A model generated the notes under the pieces. It ran no database searches. It had not been told where the DNA came from and was given only the letters and a program-made list of their open reading frames with translations. Shown here piece by piece: positions 8,630 through 18,650 of a DNA stretch of 64,000 nucleotides. This DNA comes from SCGC-AAA076-P13 sp905478035 (lineage in GTDB: Bacteria; Pseudomonadota; Gammaproteobacteria; Magnimaribacterales; D2472): positions 310,001 to 374,000 of the forward strand of contig OX044367.1 in the NCBI GenBank assembly GCA_943846785.1. Direction: 5' to 3'. Both the position numbers and the translations under genes were made by a program. Position 1 is the stretch's first letter. Each line of letters starts with the position of its first letter.

Positions 8630-9603
8630 TGAATAACATAAAAAACTTATCACTTTTTGGAATTTGTCTTGCGTTTGTGGTTATCGCTCTTGGGGCGTGG
8701 ACTAGGCTTGTAGATGCTGGGCTGGGATGTCCTGATTGGCCTGGATGCTATGGCTTCATAGTCTTTCCAACAAATGAAATGGAAATCGCTGTTGCAGAAA
8801 GCAGGTTCCCAATGTATCCATATGATATAAATAAAGCTATTCCTGAAGTTGTTCATAGATACTTTGCTGCAACGTTGGGCTTTTTTGCAATCGTATTGGC
8901 TTATCTCTCTTTTAAGCAAAATGAAAATATAAGAATCAGATATTGGGCAGTTGGACTTTTAATATTTATCTGTTGCCAAGGGCTATTTGGGTACCTAACA
9001 GTTAGTTTAAAACTTCTTCCAATAATTGTTACCGGGCATCTATTTGGAGGTTTTACCACCCTAACATTATTCTTCTTTATATTTCTTATGGCAGGAAATT
9101 TTGAACTCTTAAATAAAATGAGAATACCTAACTTAAAATTTATTGCAGGTTTGGCATTCTTTGTTCTAATTTTTCAGATATTTTTAGGCGTGTGGACAAG
9201 TACAAATTATGCATCTTTAGCGTGTGCAGATTTTCCTACTTGTCAGGGAAGCTATTTTCCAGAAATGGATTTTAAAAATGGATTTAATTTAAATCAAGAA
9301 GTCGGACCAAATTATCTATATGGCTTGCTCGATAATCCATCAAGAGTAGCTGTACATTATTCTCATAGGGTTTCTGCAATTCTTGTAACTATAGTTTTTC
9401 TTATCTTAATGTCTAAACTCTGGTTTTCTAATGCAGCTCCATTAGCTTCAACATTAGGGATATTACTTCTTACACAGATTAGTCTAGGAATAATAAATGT
9501 TGTTTATGTATTGCCATTGTATGTAGCGATTGCTCATAATCTTATAGCCGCAACATTATTACTAACCGTATTTACAATAAATTATCTTGCTTGGAAAAAA
9601 TGA
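8629..9603 (+). CDS. ctaA: Heme A synthase (Cox15 family)
   Basis: CtaA oxidises the C8 methyl of heme O to a formyl group, giving heme A. It has 324 residues and eight predicted helices. Conserved features are TRLVDAGLGCPDWPGCYG after helix 1, EVVHRYFAA (a heme His), GHLFGG, a second cysteine pair near ACADFPTCQG, HYSHRVSA and AIAHNLIAA. The end overlaps ctaB by four bases (ATGA). Confidence 0.97.
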   Translation: MNNIKNLSLFGICLAFVVIALGAWTRLVDAGLGCPDWPGCYGFIVFPTNEMEIAVAESRFPMYPYDINKAIPEVVHRYFAATLGFFAIVLAYLSFKQNENIRIRYWAVGLLIFICCQGLFGYLTVSLKLLPIIVTGHLFGGFTTLTLFFFIFLMAGNFELLNKMRIPNLKFIAGLAFFVLIFQIFLGVWTSTNYASLACADFPTCQGSYFPEMDFKNGFNLNQEVGPNYLYGLLDNPSRVAVHYSHRVSAILVTIVFLILMSKLWFSNAAPLASTLGILLLTQISLGIINVVYVLPLYVAIAHNLIAATLLLTVFTINYLAWKK

Positions 9604-10460
9604 ATTTAATTAAAAGTTACTATCTATTATGTAAACCTAATGTGGTTTATATGATGTTGATTTGTGCATTTGTAGGGATGTTGCTAGCTGAAGATTCAGT
9701 GAGTTCTATCTCGACAATTTGTATTGCTCTTTTTGGGATAGCGCTTTGCTCAGGTTCAGCTGCAGCCATAAATCAGGTTATAGATAGAAAAGCAGATGCT
9801 GCAATGACAAGGACTGATCAAAGGCCGCTTCCACAAGGAGAGCTCAGTGCTTTTCATGCATCCTGCTTTGCATTTGTTATAGGTATGCTTGGTGCTTTAA
9901 TTTTGTATGTCTTTATTAATACCCTTACTATGGTTTTAACCTTGGCATCTTTGATTGGTTATGCTTTTATTTATACTGTTTATTTAAAGAGAGCAACTCC
10001 TCAGAATATAGTAATTGGAGGCCTTGCCGGAGCGGCACCGCCACTATTAGGATGGTCATCAATAAGCAATTCGATAGATCCTTATGCACTCTTGCTAGTA
10101 TTAATCATATTTGTTTGGACGCCACCTCACTTTTGGGCTTTGGCTATTTATAGAAAAGATGAATATGCTAAGGAATCAATCCCAATGCTACCAGTAACTC
10201 ATGGCGTCGCTTTTACTAAACTCCAAATAGTTCTTTATACAATTATTTTATTTATTGTTAGTATTCTTCCATATGTGGTTTTAATGTCTGGAGAGATCTA
10301 CTTAGTTTCATCAGTAATATTGAGCTCAATGTTTTTATATTATTCTATAAAATTGTACTTTAGTAATGATGACTCCGTAGCTATGAAAACTTTTAACTTT
10401 TCAATTTATTATATCTTTTTAATTTTTATAGCTTTATTAGCTGATCACTATTTAATGTAA
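9600..10460 (+). CDS. ctaB: Protoheme IX farnesyltransferase (heme O synthase)
   Basis: CtaB attaches a farnesyl group to heme b, making heme O for CtaA. It is a UbiA-type membrane prenyltransferase with the Asp-rich motif NQVIDRKADAAMTRTDQRPL and a second site near YLKRATPQN. I place the start at the ATG at 9600, which overlaps the ctaA stop as ATGA; a TTG nine bases earlier is also in frame but has no advantage. Length from ATG is 286 residues, normal for the family. Confidence 0.96.
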   Translation: MNLIKSYYLLCKPNVVYMMLICAFVGMLLAEDSVSSISTICIALFGIALCSGSAAAINQVIDRKADAAMTRTDQRPLPQGELSAFHASCFAFVIGMLGALILYVFINTLTMVLTLASLIGYAFIYTVYLKRATPQNIVIGGLAGAAPPLLGWSSISNSIDPYALLLVLIIFVWTPPHFWALAIYRKDEYAKESIPMLPVTHGVAFTKLQIVLYTIILFIVSILPYVVLMSGEIYLVSSVILSSMFLYYSIKLYFSNDDSVAMKTFNFSIYYIFLIFIALLADHYLM

Positions 10461-11101
10461 TGAAATCTATAAACAAAAATTTATTCTTAATAGCAATATT
10501 TATTATTACTGTAATGAGTTTATTTATAAATAAACTCACAACTCCACGAACACTTAGCAATAATGAATTACTAGTAAACGGCTTGTTTTTATTTGAAAAA
10601 CCAAAACAAATATCAAACTTTGAATTTTTTACCTCTAACAACAGGTCTTTCACCAAAGAAGATCTTATGGGTAAATGGACAATTATGTACTTTGGATTTT
10701 CAAGATGTCCAGATGAGTGCCCAACAACAATGTATGAGCTTTCCAAATTAGTTAAGATTCTAAGAGAAAAAAATTACAACCTAAATGATAAACAGTGGGT
10801 TTTAGTTACAATTGATCCTGAAAGAGACTCACCTGAAGATATAGATAAATATGCGAAAGGTTTTGATGAGGACTTTATTGGTGTTAGCAATCAGAGACCA
10901 ATGCTTTTAAATTTGGCAACTCAACTTTCTGTAAATAATGTTATGCCAAGCTCAAATCATGACATGGATCATTCCCATCTAGACAACCATGTGAATAGCA
11001 TCATTTTGTTAAATCCAAAAGGTGAATATGCAGGACTTTTTAGGCCACCATTTAGCACTTCAAGACTCTCTTTAACCTATCAGTCTGTAACCCAGGATTA
11101 G
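10460..11101 (+). CDS. SCO1/SenC family copper chaperone
   Basis: SCO proteins deliver copper to the CuA site of subunit II. The 213 residues comprise an N-terminal membrane anchor (about 7-24) and a thioredoxin-like domain with the CxxxC copper motif (Cys83 and Cys87 in FSRCPDECP) and the third ligand His177. A His-rich segment (HDMDHSHLDNH) precedes that ligand. The start overlaps the ctaB stop by one base. The 3' end overlaps the convergent quinone reductase by four bases. Confidence 0.95.
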   Translation: MKSINKNLFLIAIFIITVMSLFINKLTTPRTLSNNELLVNGLFLFEKPKQISNFEFFTSNNRSFTKEDLMGKWTIMYFGFSRCPDECPTTMYELSKLVKILREKNYNLNDKQWVLVTIDPERDSPEDIDKYAKGFDEDFIGVSNQRPMLLNLATQLSVNNVMPSSNHDMDHSHLDNHVNSIILLNPKGEYAGLFRPPFSTSRLSLTYQSVTQD

Positions 11102-12102
11102 AAGTTAATTACGACCTTTCCTTTTGCTTTCCTGTCTTTCAGATGAGCAATGGCATCTGCAGCAGTATCTAGAGTAAATTTATCTGAAGCTTCAGGGTTA
11201 ATTTTCCTTTCAGCAAACATTGCAAAAAGCTCCTCAAAATTTTTCTGATTTTCAGCAGGAAACATTCCAGTCCAGGCTCCCCAAAAAACACCTATTATTT
11301 GGCATCCTTTTAACAGAGTTAGATTAAGTGGCATTTTGGGTATTTGGTCTGCTCCAGCAGCAAAGCCAATCACTAAATATCTTCCTTCCCAAGCTATAGA
11401 TCTTAGGCATGGTTCAGCATAACTTCCTCCAACAGGGTCATAGATAACATTAGGACCCATCCCTCCAGTTAGTTCTTTTATCTTATTTGAAAGATCTTTT
11501 TGCTGATCTCTATCAAGAATACCTGAGGGGTAAACAAAGCCTTCATCAGCTCCATTTGCTATACATATATCAACCTTTTCTTGTGTTGAAGCTGCTGCAA
11601 TTACCTTGGCACCCATCGCCTTGCCTAGCTGGACTGTTGCTAGACCAACACCACCTGATGCTCCCAATACTAATAAGGTTTCGCCAGGTTGAATATTTGC
11701 TCTTTGTTTTAAAGCATAGATTGATGTTCCATATGTAACCGAAAGGGCGGCAGCAATTTCAAAATCCATTTCCTCAGGTATCAGTCTCAACATAGATTGA
11801 TGAGCTAGAATCTTTTCAGAAATACCACCGACACCAGTTGCTGCAAAAACTTTATCACCAACCGCATAACCAGAAACCCCCTCACCAACCTCTGTAATGA
11901 TTCCTGCAGACTCTCCTCCAGGTACGAAGGGCAATGGAGGTTGAAATTGATAAAGACCTTGAATCATTAATACATCAGGGAAATTCACACTGGCAGATTT
12001 AACATCAATAATTACATGTTCTGCTGAAACTTCAGGATCTGGAATCTCATTAAGTTGAAGTTTTTCTGGACCACCTAATTCTACGCATTGTAAAGCTTTC
12101 AT
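11098..12102 (-). CDS. NADPH:quinone oxidoreductase family protein (zinc-free MDR)
   Basis: This is a medium-chain dehydrogenase/reductase of 334 residues with a GroES-like N-terminal half and a Rossmann domain carrying GASGGVGLATVQLGKAMGA. It lacks the catalytic and structural zinc Cys/His sets of alcohol dehydrogenases, as expected for the quinone oxidoreductase branch (Qor-like). It would use NAD(P)H to reduce quinones or enones; the substrate cannot be told from sequence. It is 12 bases downstream of gshA on the same strand, which would fit a redox-stress role but is weak evidence. Confidence 0.85.
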   Translation of the reverse strand: MKALQCVELGGPEKLQLNEIPDPEVSAEHVIIDVKSASVNFPDVLMIQGLYQFQPPLPFVPGGESAGIITEVGEGVSGYAVGDKVFAATGVGGISEKILAHQSMLRLIPEEMDFEIAAALSVTYGTSIYALKQRANIQPGETLLVLGASGGVGLATVQLGKAMGAKVIAAASTQEKVDICIANGADEGFVYPSGILDRDQQKDLSNKIKELTGGMGPNVIYDPVGGSYAEPCLRSIAWEGRYLVIGFAAGADQIPKMPLNLTLLKGCQIIGVFWGAWTGMFPAENQKNFEELFAMFAERKINPEASDKFTLDTAADAIAHLKDRKAKGKVVINF

Positions 12103-12114
12103 ATTTTCCCCTAT

Positions 12115-13605
12115 TTAAAGATTTTTGTTGTAACCAGCCAAGAAATTATTGACATCATCAATTGTATCATCTGAAATCTTATCAAATTTTATTAAAGAAT
12201 CCTCTGCTTCTTTTATAAAAGATTTCATGTCTATATCTTTCATTTTTAGCATTTCTGAATGATTCTTTTTTGCTAGCTCTATCCCAGTATCATTAAAAGA
12301 TACAGCTGGATTAAAAATATTTTTTCTTAAATTTAAACTTTTTAAAGCGAGCTTGTGATCTTCGCCATTCATCATCTCAGCAACAACCATGAGATCCTTA
12401 ATAATTTTATTTCTAGCATCACCTATAGAGATTTCATCTTTTTTAATAATAATTTTTGTATTTTTATTTCTACCATTTTTAATTGCAGCTTGGTCATTAC
12501 AATTAATAACATCAAACTCTTGGTCATCGATTTCAGGACTCTCATCAATAAGACAATAAAGGAGTATTAAATCAAGTATTCGAATCTGATTTTTTGAGAT
12601 ACCTGTAAGCTCTTTAGGAGATAAGTCTATCCCCCTTACTTCAACGTATTTAATGCCCTCTCTCTTTAAAATATCATAAGGTCTAACATCACCATGAGCT
12701 GCTCTCTTTGGTCTTATGCAATCGTATAATTCATTTTCTATTTGAAGTATCCCATCAGATATTTGACTATAGAGACCATCTTCATCTTTCATGTTGAGCT
12801 TACTAAATTCTGGATATGGGTAAATAATTGCCTCTTTAATCTCTTTAAGAAAAGAATTTAAATCATTGTAGTGAATATTTAAATTTTCCTGAGCGGGGCT
12901 TTTATATCCAATTTCACTCATTCTTAATGAGGTTGCATCTTCTTTGTATAAATCTGTTTCATTCAACTCATTAAGATCGTTGTCTCTATTTCTTACAAAA
13001 GACTTATCAACAATAGCTGATTCACCAAATTCAGTTAAAACGAACCAAAAAACTCTTTTAAAATTTCTTATCAAGCGCAAGTACGCAGAGTCTATATCAT
13101 CCTGAATGTTCGAGTTTATTAGATGTCTCATTGAACTATCAGATAAGGAAAAATTGAAATGTATTCCCGAAACACATTGCATAGTTTTACCATACCTTGC
13201 GGCGAGGCCTTTACGATAAACATACTTTAAATGGCCTGCTTTATTATTAGCATATGTTGCTATATTTATTTTTGACTCGTCTTTAATTCTAGGAGGGATT
13301 GAGAATGGCCATAGAATCTCTTCATCTATGTTCTTATTTATAAATACATGAAGAGCTAATAGATGATCATGAAGATCATTAACGTCAGTAAAAACTGGTG
13401 TAACTATTTCTACTAATGCCTCAGCAAAATCAGTTGTTATAGATGGGTTTGTGAATGAAGAGCCAAGTGCTTTTGGATGTTTTTTGTTAGAGATGTTTCC
13501 GTTTTGGTCAACTCTTAGAGATTCTTTTTCGATACCTCTTTCAATCTCAAGACTTTCGAAAAAGCCAGATTTTTTTAGTTCTTTTATTTTTTTAGTGAAT
13601 TCCAC
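12115..13605 (-). CDS. gshA: Glutamate-cysteine ligase
   Basis: GshA joins glutamate and cysteine, the first step of glutathione synthesis. The N-terminal ERGIEKESLRVDQNGNIS and ITTDFAEALVEIVTPV match the gammaproteobacterial type; later YVEVRGIDLSP is conserved. Length is 496 residues (E. coli 518). The start is a GTG, nine bases after the pckA stop; no in-frame ATG fits better. gshB is not in the window. Confidence 0.95.
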   Translation of the reverse strand: MEFTKKIKELKKSGFFESLEIERGIEKESLRVDQNGNISNKKHPKALGSSFTNPSITTDFAEALVEIVTPVFTDVNDLHDHLLALHVFINKNIDEEILWPFSIPPRIKDESKINIATYANNKAGHLKYVYRKGLAARYGKTMQCVSGIHFNFSLSDSSMRHLINSNIQDDIDSAYLRLIRNFKRVFWFVLTEFGESAIVDKSFVRNRDNDLNELNETDLYKEDATSLRMSEIGYKSPAQENLNIHYNDLNSFLKEIKEAIIYPYPEFSKLNMKDEDGLYSQISDGILQIENELYDCIRPKRAAHGDVRPYDILKREGIKYVEVRGIDLSPKELTGISKNQIRILDLILLYCLIDESPEIDDQEFDVINCNDQAAIKNGRNKNTKIIIKKDEISIGDARNKIIKDLMVVAEMMNGEDHKLALKSLNLRKNIFNPAVSFNDTGIELAKKNHSEMLKMKDIDMKSFIKEAEDSLIKFDKISDDTIDDVNNFLAGYNKNL

Positions 13606-13614
13606 ATGGGTATC

Positions 13615-15156
13615 TTAAAGCTTAGGACCAGCAGATACAATTTCTGAGCCAACATCAAATTTCTCAAAATTATTTTGAAATTTTTCCACAAGCTCATGAA
13701 GGTATTTCTCATACTCTTCCTTGTCATCCCACGTCTCAATTGGATTAAGCAGCTTAGTATCAACTCCATCAACCGCTAATGGAACTTCTAGATTTAATCC
13801 GGATATATGCTGTGTAGCAACTCCATTTAATTCACCATTTTGAATTGCATTAACTACTCTTCTCGTAGTTGGTATTGCGAATCTAGACCCTTTTCCAAAA
13901 GGACCCCCAGTCCAACCAGTATTTACTAAAAATACCCTAGATCCAAAAGACTCAACTCTTTTCATTAATAAGTCTGCATATTCTCCAGCAGGCCTAGGAA
14001 AAAATGGCGCTCCAAAGCAAGTAGAGAAAGTAGACTCAATAGATGAGCTTGAGCCCATCTCTGTAGATCCTACCTTAGCTGTATAACCACTTAAAAAATG
14101 ATAAGCAGCAGCCTCTTTGGAAAGAATAGAAACAGGAGGGATGAGACCTGTTAGGTCGCAAGTTAAAAATATAACTGTTTCAGGCTCACCAGCTGCATTC
14201 GAAGGTATAGCATTATCTATATGGCTTCTAGGATAGCAGCATCTGCCGTTTTCAGACAAAGATGTATTGTAGTAATCAGGGTTACCCTCGCTATCTAGAT
14301 ATACATTTTCAATAACACTACCATGTTTAATAGCTTTAAATATGACAGGTTCATTTTCTTCAGATAAATCTATTGTTTTTGCATAACAGCCACCTTCAAA
14401 ATTAAATACAGAGCCAACACCCCAGCCATGCTCGTCATCTCCAATTAATGAACAAGACGGATCAGCTGATAAAGTTGTTTTTCCTGTACCAGAAAGGCCA
14501 AAAAACAGAGCAACTTTTCCCTCTGCATTTACATTCGCAGAACAATGCATCGGTAAAACATCCTTTTCAGGTAATAAAAAGTTCTGGGCAGAAAACATAG
14601 ATTTTTTCATTTCGCCTGCATATTTCATTCCAGCAAGTAAGACTTTTCTCTTTGCAAAATTTATGATCACACATCCATCCGAGTTTGTTCCATCAACATC
14701 CGGATTACATTCATAATTTGCTGCACTTAAAATTTCCCACTCTTGTTTGTTGGAAGGATTAAAGCTTGGAGGAACTACAAAAATTAACCTAGCAAATAAT
14801 CCATGCCAAGCTGTTTCTGTTGTGACTTTAACAGGTAAATAATGTTCATCATGAGATCCAACATGAACTTCTGAAACGTATCGTTCTTTTTCGAATAAGT
14901 AGGACTCTACTTTATTCCATAGTTTATCAAAACTATTTTCATCAAATGGTTTGTTAATAGATCCCCAGTCGATAAGATCAGAGGTTGTAGATTCTTGAAC
15001 GATAAATCTGTCATTAGGACTTCTTCCAGTCCTATCACCAGTTATTGCAGAAAAGGCACCATTACTTGCAATAGTACCCTCATTATTTTCTACCGCTTTT
15101 GATATTAATTCTTCGCTTGAAAGTCTTAATTCATTTAGGTTATCTGCATTTTTCAT
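13615..15156 (-). CDS. pckA: Phosphoenolpyruvate carboxykinase (ATP)
   Basis: PckA converts oxaloacetate and ATP to PEP and CO2, the entry to gluconeogenesis. Signatures are GDRTGRSPNDRF, the kinase-1a P-loop GLSGTGKTTLS (about residue 224 counted from the GTG start) and GDDEHGWG. I take the ATG at 15156 as start (513 residues); a GTG at 15168 is in frame and would add four residues, but neither has a strong ribosome binding site. A promoter and a set of heptamer repeats lie just upstream. gshA follows after nine bases. Confidence 0.96.
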   Translation of the reverse strand: MKNADNLNELRLSSEELISKAVENNEGTIASNGAFSAITGDRTGRSPNDRFIVQESTTSDLIDWGSINKPFDENSFDKLWNKVESYLFEKERYVSEVHVGSHDEHYLPVKVTTETAWHGLFARLIFVVPPSFNPSNKQEWEILSAANYECNPDVDGTNSDGCVIINFAKRKVLLAGMKYAGEMKKSMFSAQNFLLPEKDVLPMHCSANVNAEGKVALFFGLSGTGKTTLSADPSCSLIGDDEHGWGVGSVFNFEGGCYAKTIDLSEENEPVIFKAIKHGSVIENVYLDSEGNPDYYNTSLSENGRCCYPRSHIDNAIPSNAAGEPETVIFLTCDLTGLIPPVSILSKEAAAYHFLSGYTAKVGSTEMGSSSSIESTFSTCFGAPFFPRPAGEYADLLMKRVESFGSRVFLVNTGWTGGPFGKGSRFAIPTTRRVVNAIQNGELNGVATQHISGLNLEVPLAVDGVDTKLLNPIETWDDKEEYEKYLHELVEKFQNNFEKFDVGSEIVSAGPKL

Positions 15157-15189
15157 ATTAATATTCACTATATCTAATAGGGGAGTAAA

Positions 15190-15241
15190 ATTATATAGCC
15201 TTCACTATAAAGTGTTAAATATTTACATTACTTGTAGTGAA
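15190..15241 (-). promoter_or_regulatory. pckA promoter with TAGTGAA inverted heptamers
   Basis: On the minus strand TTAACA (15213-15218), a 17-base spacer and TATAAT (15190-15195) form a good promoter for pckA. The heptamer TTCACTA (plus strand 15201-15207, inside the spacer) and its inverse TAGTGAA (15235-15241) flank the -35 box, and another TTCACTA is at 15164-15170 over the start region. This arrangement is what an operator for a regulator of gluconeogenesis could look like. The promoter is fairly convincing; the operator is inference. The rest of the 15242-15345 gap shows nothing else I can support. Confidence 0.5.
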
Positions 15242-15345
15242 TTAAAGGTCAAGGCCTGATTTTAGTCAAATAATTTATTATTTGCTTAATGAATAAGGTT
15301 TATAAGACATTTATTTTGTAGTTTTGTTACAAAAATACTAGTAAA

Positions 15346-15852
15346 TTACTTTTTACCGATCTTTACTAAAGTGGCAATAGATATAATTATAAAAAATAGT
15401 AGGCCCCATTCTGCAAAATTAAATATAAATCGCCAGTTTTCTTCGGCGCATGTGGGTCCGCCCTTATATGCATTAGCAATGCCTCCTATGAGTCCAAAGT
15501 AATCTATCTGGGTTGATAAAGGCATCCCGCAACTAGCGGCAAGGTTAGATATTTCTTCGGCGCTTAAGTTTTGGAGGTAAACCTGCTTCCCTGTAATCGC
15601 AATCCCCCCGAGTCCCGATGCTATAACAAAGAATCGCGTGACTATGGCTATATTTTTAAAAAAGAAGCCTATCAGTGACCAAAACGCAATTAGCCCAAAT
15701 GCATATCTAGACATGATGCACATTGGGCAAGCATCAAGACCAAGATAATAATCCATGAAGATTGCTAACAAAATAATTATAGAAGATCCTATAAAGCAGG
15801 CTAATTCAAAATAGTTTTGATAAACTGTTTTATTAAATTGTAAAAGTTGCAT
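15346..15852 (-). CDS. dsbB: Disulfide bond formation protein B
   Basis: DsbB re-oxidises DsbA and passes electrons to ubiquinone in the inner membrane. The 168 residues show four hydrophobic helices, the first periplasmic pair Cys42/Cys45 (DACPMC) and the second pair in the loop with AASCGMPLS and PTCAEENW. The final conserved CAEExW is present. Its partner dsbA is at 21706. It is divergent from polA across 80 bases and is a single-gene unit upstream of the pckA promoter. Confidence 0.95.
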   Translation of the reverse strand: MQLLQFNKTVYQNYFELACFIGSSIIILLAIFMDYYLGLDACPMCIMSRYAFGLIAFWSLIGFFFKNIAIVTRFFVIASGLGGIAITGKQVYLQNLSAEEISNLAASCGMPLSTQIDYFGLIGGIANAYKGGPTCAEENWRFIFNFAEWGLLFFIIISIATLVKIGKK

Positions 15853-15932
15853 AAAGTAATTTTTCTATAATTTGTAATTAAACAGTATAAAAAAAACTTA
15901 TGCATAATACATCTAGGTAATCACAATTAAAT

Positions 15933-18650
15933 ATGAAAGATAGAATTTTTATAATTGACGGATCCTCATACTTATATCGTGCATATCATGCTATGCCTCC
16001 TTTAACGTCATCTTCTGGACAACCAACTGGAGCAATAAAGGGCGTTACCAATATGTTAATGACTCTAAAAAAAGATAGTGAAGGCTCACCAATAATTGTT
16101 GTTTTTGATGCAAAGGGTAAGACTTTTAGAAATGATATATACAAGGAATACAAAGCGAACAGGCCTCCAATGCCTGACGATTTAAGAGAACAGCTCCAGC
16201 CATTAAAAAACATAGTTAAGGCTATTGGGTTTCCTTTAATTGAAATAGCTGGTGTGGAAGCCGATGATGTTATTGCAACACTTGTAAAAAAAGCAAAAGA
16301 AAAAAACCTTAAAGCTGTCATATCTTCTCTGGATAAAGATCTTATGCAATTAGTTGAAGATCCGGTTTCAACAATGATGAATACAATGACTCATCAAATT
16401 TTTAATGAAGAGAAGGTATTGGAGAAATTTGGTGTTAAGCCCAATCAAATAAGAGATATGCTTGCATTAACTGGCGATACTTCAGATAACATCCCAGGAG
16501 TTCCGAAGGTAGGTCAGAAAACGGCAGCTAAGTGGTTAAATGAATATGGGGATATTAATGAAATCAAAGCTAACGCAGATTTAATAAAAGGAGTTGTGGG
16601 CGACAATCTAAGAAATTCATTAGGTGATCTAGATAGAAATGTTGAACTTGTCTCTCTTAAGTATGATGTTGATATAGGGGTGTCATTTGAGAGCTTGATG
16701 GAACAAAATAAAGATCAAGAACGACTTGATGAGCTGTTTAATGAATTAGAGTTTAAGGCCCTTAAAAAACCTACTTTAAAAAATACAAAAGAAGGAATAT
16801 CTAGCCGCTCTTATGAAGAACCCGCAACCGAAAAGAAAACTCAAAGTAACTACCAAACTTTATTTACTAAAAAAGATTTAGAAGACTGGGCAAAAAAATT
16901 AAATGCTTGTAAGGTATTTGCTATAGATACTGAAACGGACTCTCTTGATACAGTTACTGCAAACCTGGTTGGAATATCTTTAAGTACTCAAGAAGAGTCT
17001 GGTTGTTATATCCCAATCAACCATGAATATGATGGCTGTCCAAAGCAAATAGATTTAAAAACAGTTATCAAAGTCTTGGGGACGGCTATTGAAAAAAATA
17101 AGCAGAAAGCTGTTGGTCAAAATCTTAAATTTGATATTCCAATACTTGCTAGACATGGGATTAATTTAGATGATTTTCATGCAGACACAATGCTTATGTC
17201 GTATGTTTTAAATAGCACTGCAACAAGGCATGGGATGGATAAGTTAGCTGAGTTTTATTTAAATTACACCACTGTAAAATATAAAGAAATTACAGGAACA
17301 GCATCAAAACAAATAAATTTTTCTGCTGTTCAAATTGATATCGCATCAAATTATGCCGCAGAAGATGCTGACATAACACTTAGACTATTTAATAAACTAA
17401 ACGGGCTTCTTAAAGATAAGCCAACTCAATTAAAGCTACTTAAAGAAATTGAATACCCATTAGTCCATGTTCTTTCTAATATAGAGATGAATGGTGCAAA
17501 AGTTGATAAGAATAAGTTAGCTGATCACTCTGAAGAACTATCTAAAAAAATTGAAGATCTTTCAAAACAGGCTTTCAAAATTGCTGGAGAAGAATTTAAT
17601 TTAGATTCTCCAAAACAATTACTTGTAGTCTTATATGAAAAATTAAAGTTACCCATCCTAAAGAAGACTCCTAAAGGACAGCCATCAACCAATGAAGAGA
17701 CTCTCCAAAGGTTGGCTGAAGAATATGAAATACCAAAGGTAATTCTTCAATATAGAACTTTAGCAAAATTGAAGTCTACTTACACTGATAGTCTTATAAG
17801 AATTGAGAACCCTTCTACAAAAAGGATTCATACTTCTTTTCAACAGGCAGTTACCTCAACTGGAAGACTTTCTTCCACGGAGCCAAATTTACAAAATATT
17901 CCAATAAAAACTGCAGAAGGGAGAAGAATAAGAGAGGCATTTGTACCTGAAAAAGGGAATGTACTTATATCAGCTGATTATTCTCAGATAGAATTAAGAA
18001 TAATGGCTCATTTATCAAAAGATAAAAACTTGACGCATGCTTTCAATAATAATCTAGATGTTCATTCTGCAACTGCAGCAGAAGTTTTCAGTGTGAGTCT
18101 AGATAACGTCACGCAGGAACACAGAAGAAGTGCAAAAGCTATTAACTTTGGATTGATGTATGGGATGTCAGCCTTTGGACTGACAAGACAGCTCGATATC
18201 CCAAGAGCTGAAGCACAAAAATATCTTGATACTTACTTTGAAAGATATACCGGCGTTAAGGATTATATGGAAAATATTAAAGCTAAAGCTAAAGAGGATA
18301 TGTTTGTAGAAACAATAATGGGAAGAAGGCTTTACTTGAATGAAATAAATGCTGCAAATGGATTGCGGAGACAGGCTGCCGAAAGAGCAGCAATTAATGC
18401 TCCGCTTCAAGGCTCTGCAGCTGACATTATTAAAAAAGCAATGATAGATATTAATGGTTTCTTAAACAAGGAAATGCCAGAGGTTAAAATGATTATGCAG
18501 GTACATGATGAGCTCATATTTGAAACCCCAAAGAATATATCTGAAGAAGTTTTATTATTAATGAAGAATATGATGGAAGATGCTGTTAAGCTTGATATAC
18601 CATTAATAGCAGAAGCTGCCATAGGAATAAATTGGAATGAAGCTCACTAA
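15933..18650 (+). CDS. polA: DNA polymerase I
   Basis: PolA fills gaps and removes RNA primers. The 905 residues hold three domains: a 5'-3' exonuclease (about 1-290, with IIDGSSYLYRAYHAMP and LTGDTSDNIPGVPKVG), a 3'-5' exonuclease with an intact catalytic DTE (FAIDTETDSLD) and the polymerase domain with the motif A DYSQIELRIMAH, motif B RRSAKAINFGLMYGMS and motif C VHDELIFE. Proofreading residues appear present, unlike in some lineages. The end overlaps the next gene by 14 bases. Confidence 0.98.
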   Translation: MKDRIFIIDGSSYLYRAYHAMPPLTSSSGQPTGAIKGVTNMLMTLKKDSEGSPIIVVFDAKGKTFRNDIYKEYKANRPPMPDDLREQLQPLKNIVKAIGFPLIEIAGVEADDVIATLVKKAKEKNLKAVISSLDKDLMQLVEDPVSTMMNTMTHQIFNEEKVLEKFGVKPNQIRDMLALTGDTSDNIPGVPKVGQKTAAKWLNEYGDINEIKANADLIKGVVGDNLRNSLGDLDRNVELVSLKYDVDIGVSFESLMEQNKDQERLDELFNELEFKALKKPTLKNTKEGISSRSYEEPATEKKTQSNYQTLFTKKDLEDWAKKLNACKVFAIDTETDSLDTVTANLVGISLSTQEESGCYIPINHEYDGCPKQIDLKTVIKVLGTAIEKNKQKAVGQNLKFDIPILARHGINLDDFHADTMLMSYVLNSTATRHGMDKLAEFYLNYTTVKYKEITGTASKQINFSAVQIDIASNYAAEDADITLRLFNKLNGLLKDKPTQLKLLKEIEYPLVHVLSNIEMNGAKVDKNKLADHSEELSKKIEDLSKQAFKIAGEEFNLDSPKQLLVVLYEKLKLPILKKTPKGQPSTNEETLQRLAEEYEIPKVILQYRTLAKLKSTYTDSLIRIENPSTKRIHTSFQQAVTSTGRLSSTEPNLQNIPIKTAEGRRIREAFVPEKGNVLISADYSQIELRIMAHLSKDKNLTHAFNNNLDVHSATAAEVFSVSLDNVTQEHRRSAKAINFGLMYGMSAFGLTRQLDIPRAEAQKYLDTYFERYTGVKDYMENIKAKAKEDMFVETIMGRRLYLNEINAANGLRRQAAERAAINAPLQGSAADIIKKAMIDINGFLNKEMPEVKMIMQVHDELIFETPKNISEEVLLLMKNMMEDAVKLDIPLIAEAAIGINWNEAH

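Noticed and set aside
15318..15338. AT-rich hairpin after dsbB
   Set aside because: A 9-base stem with one mismatch but no T run on either strand, so not called a terminator.
15986..16321. 111-residue minus-strand open frame inside polA
   Set aside because: Antisense to a conserved nuclease domain; composition looks like a shadow frame.
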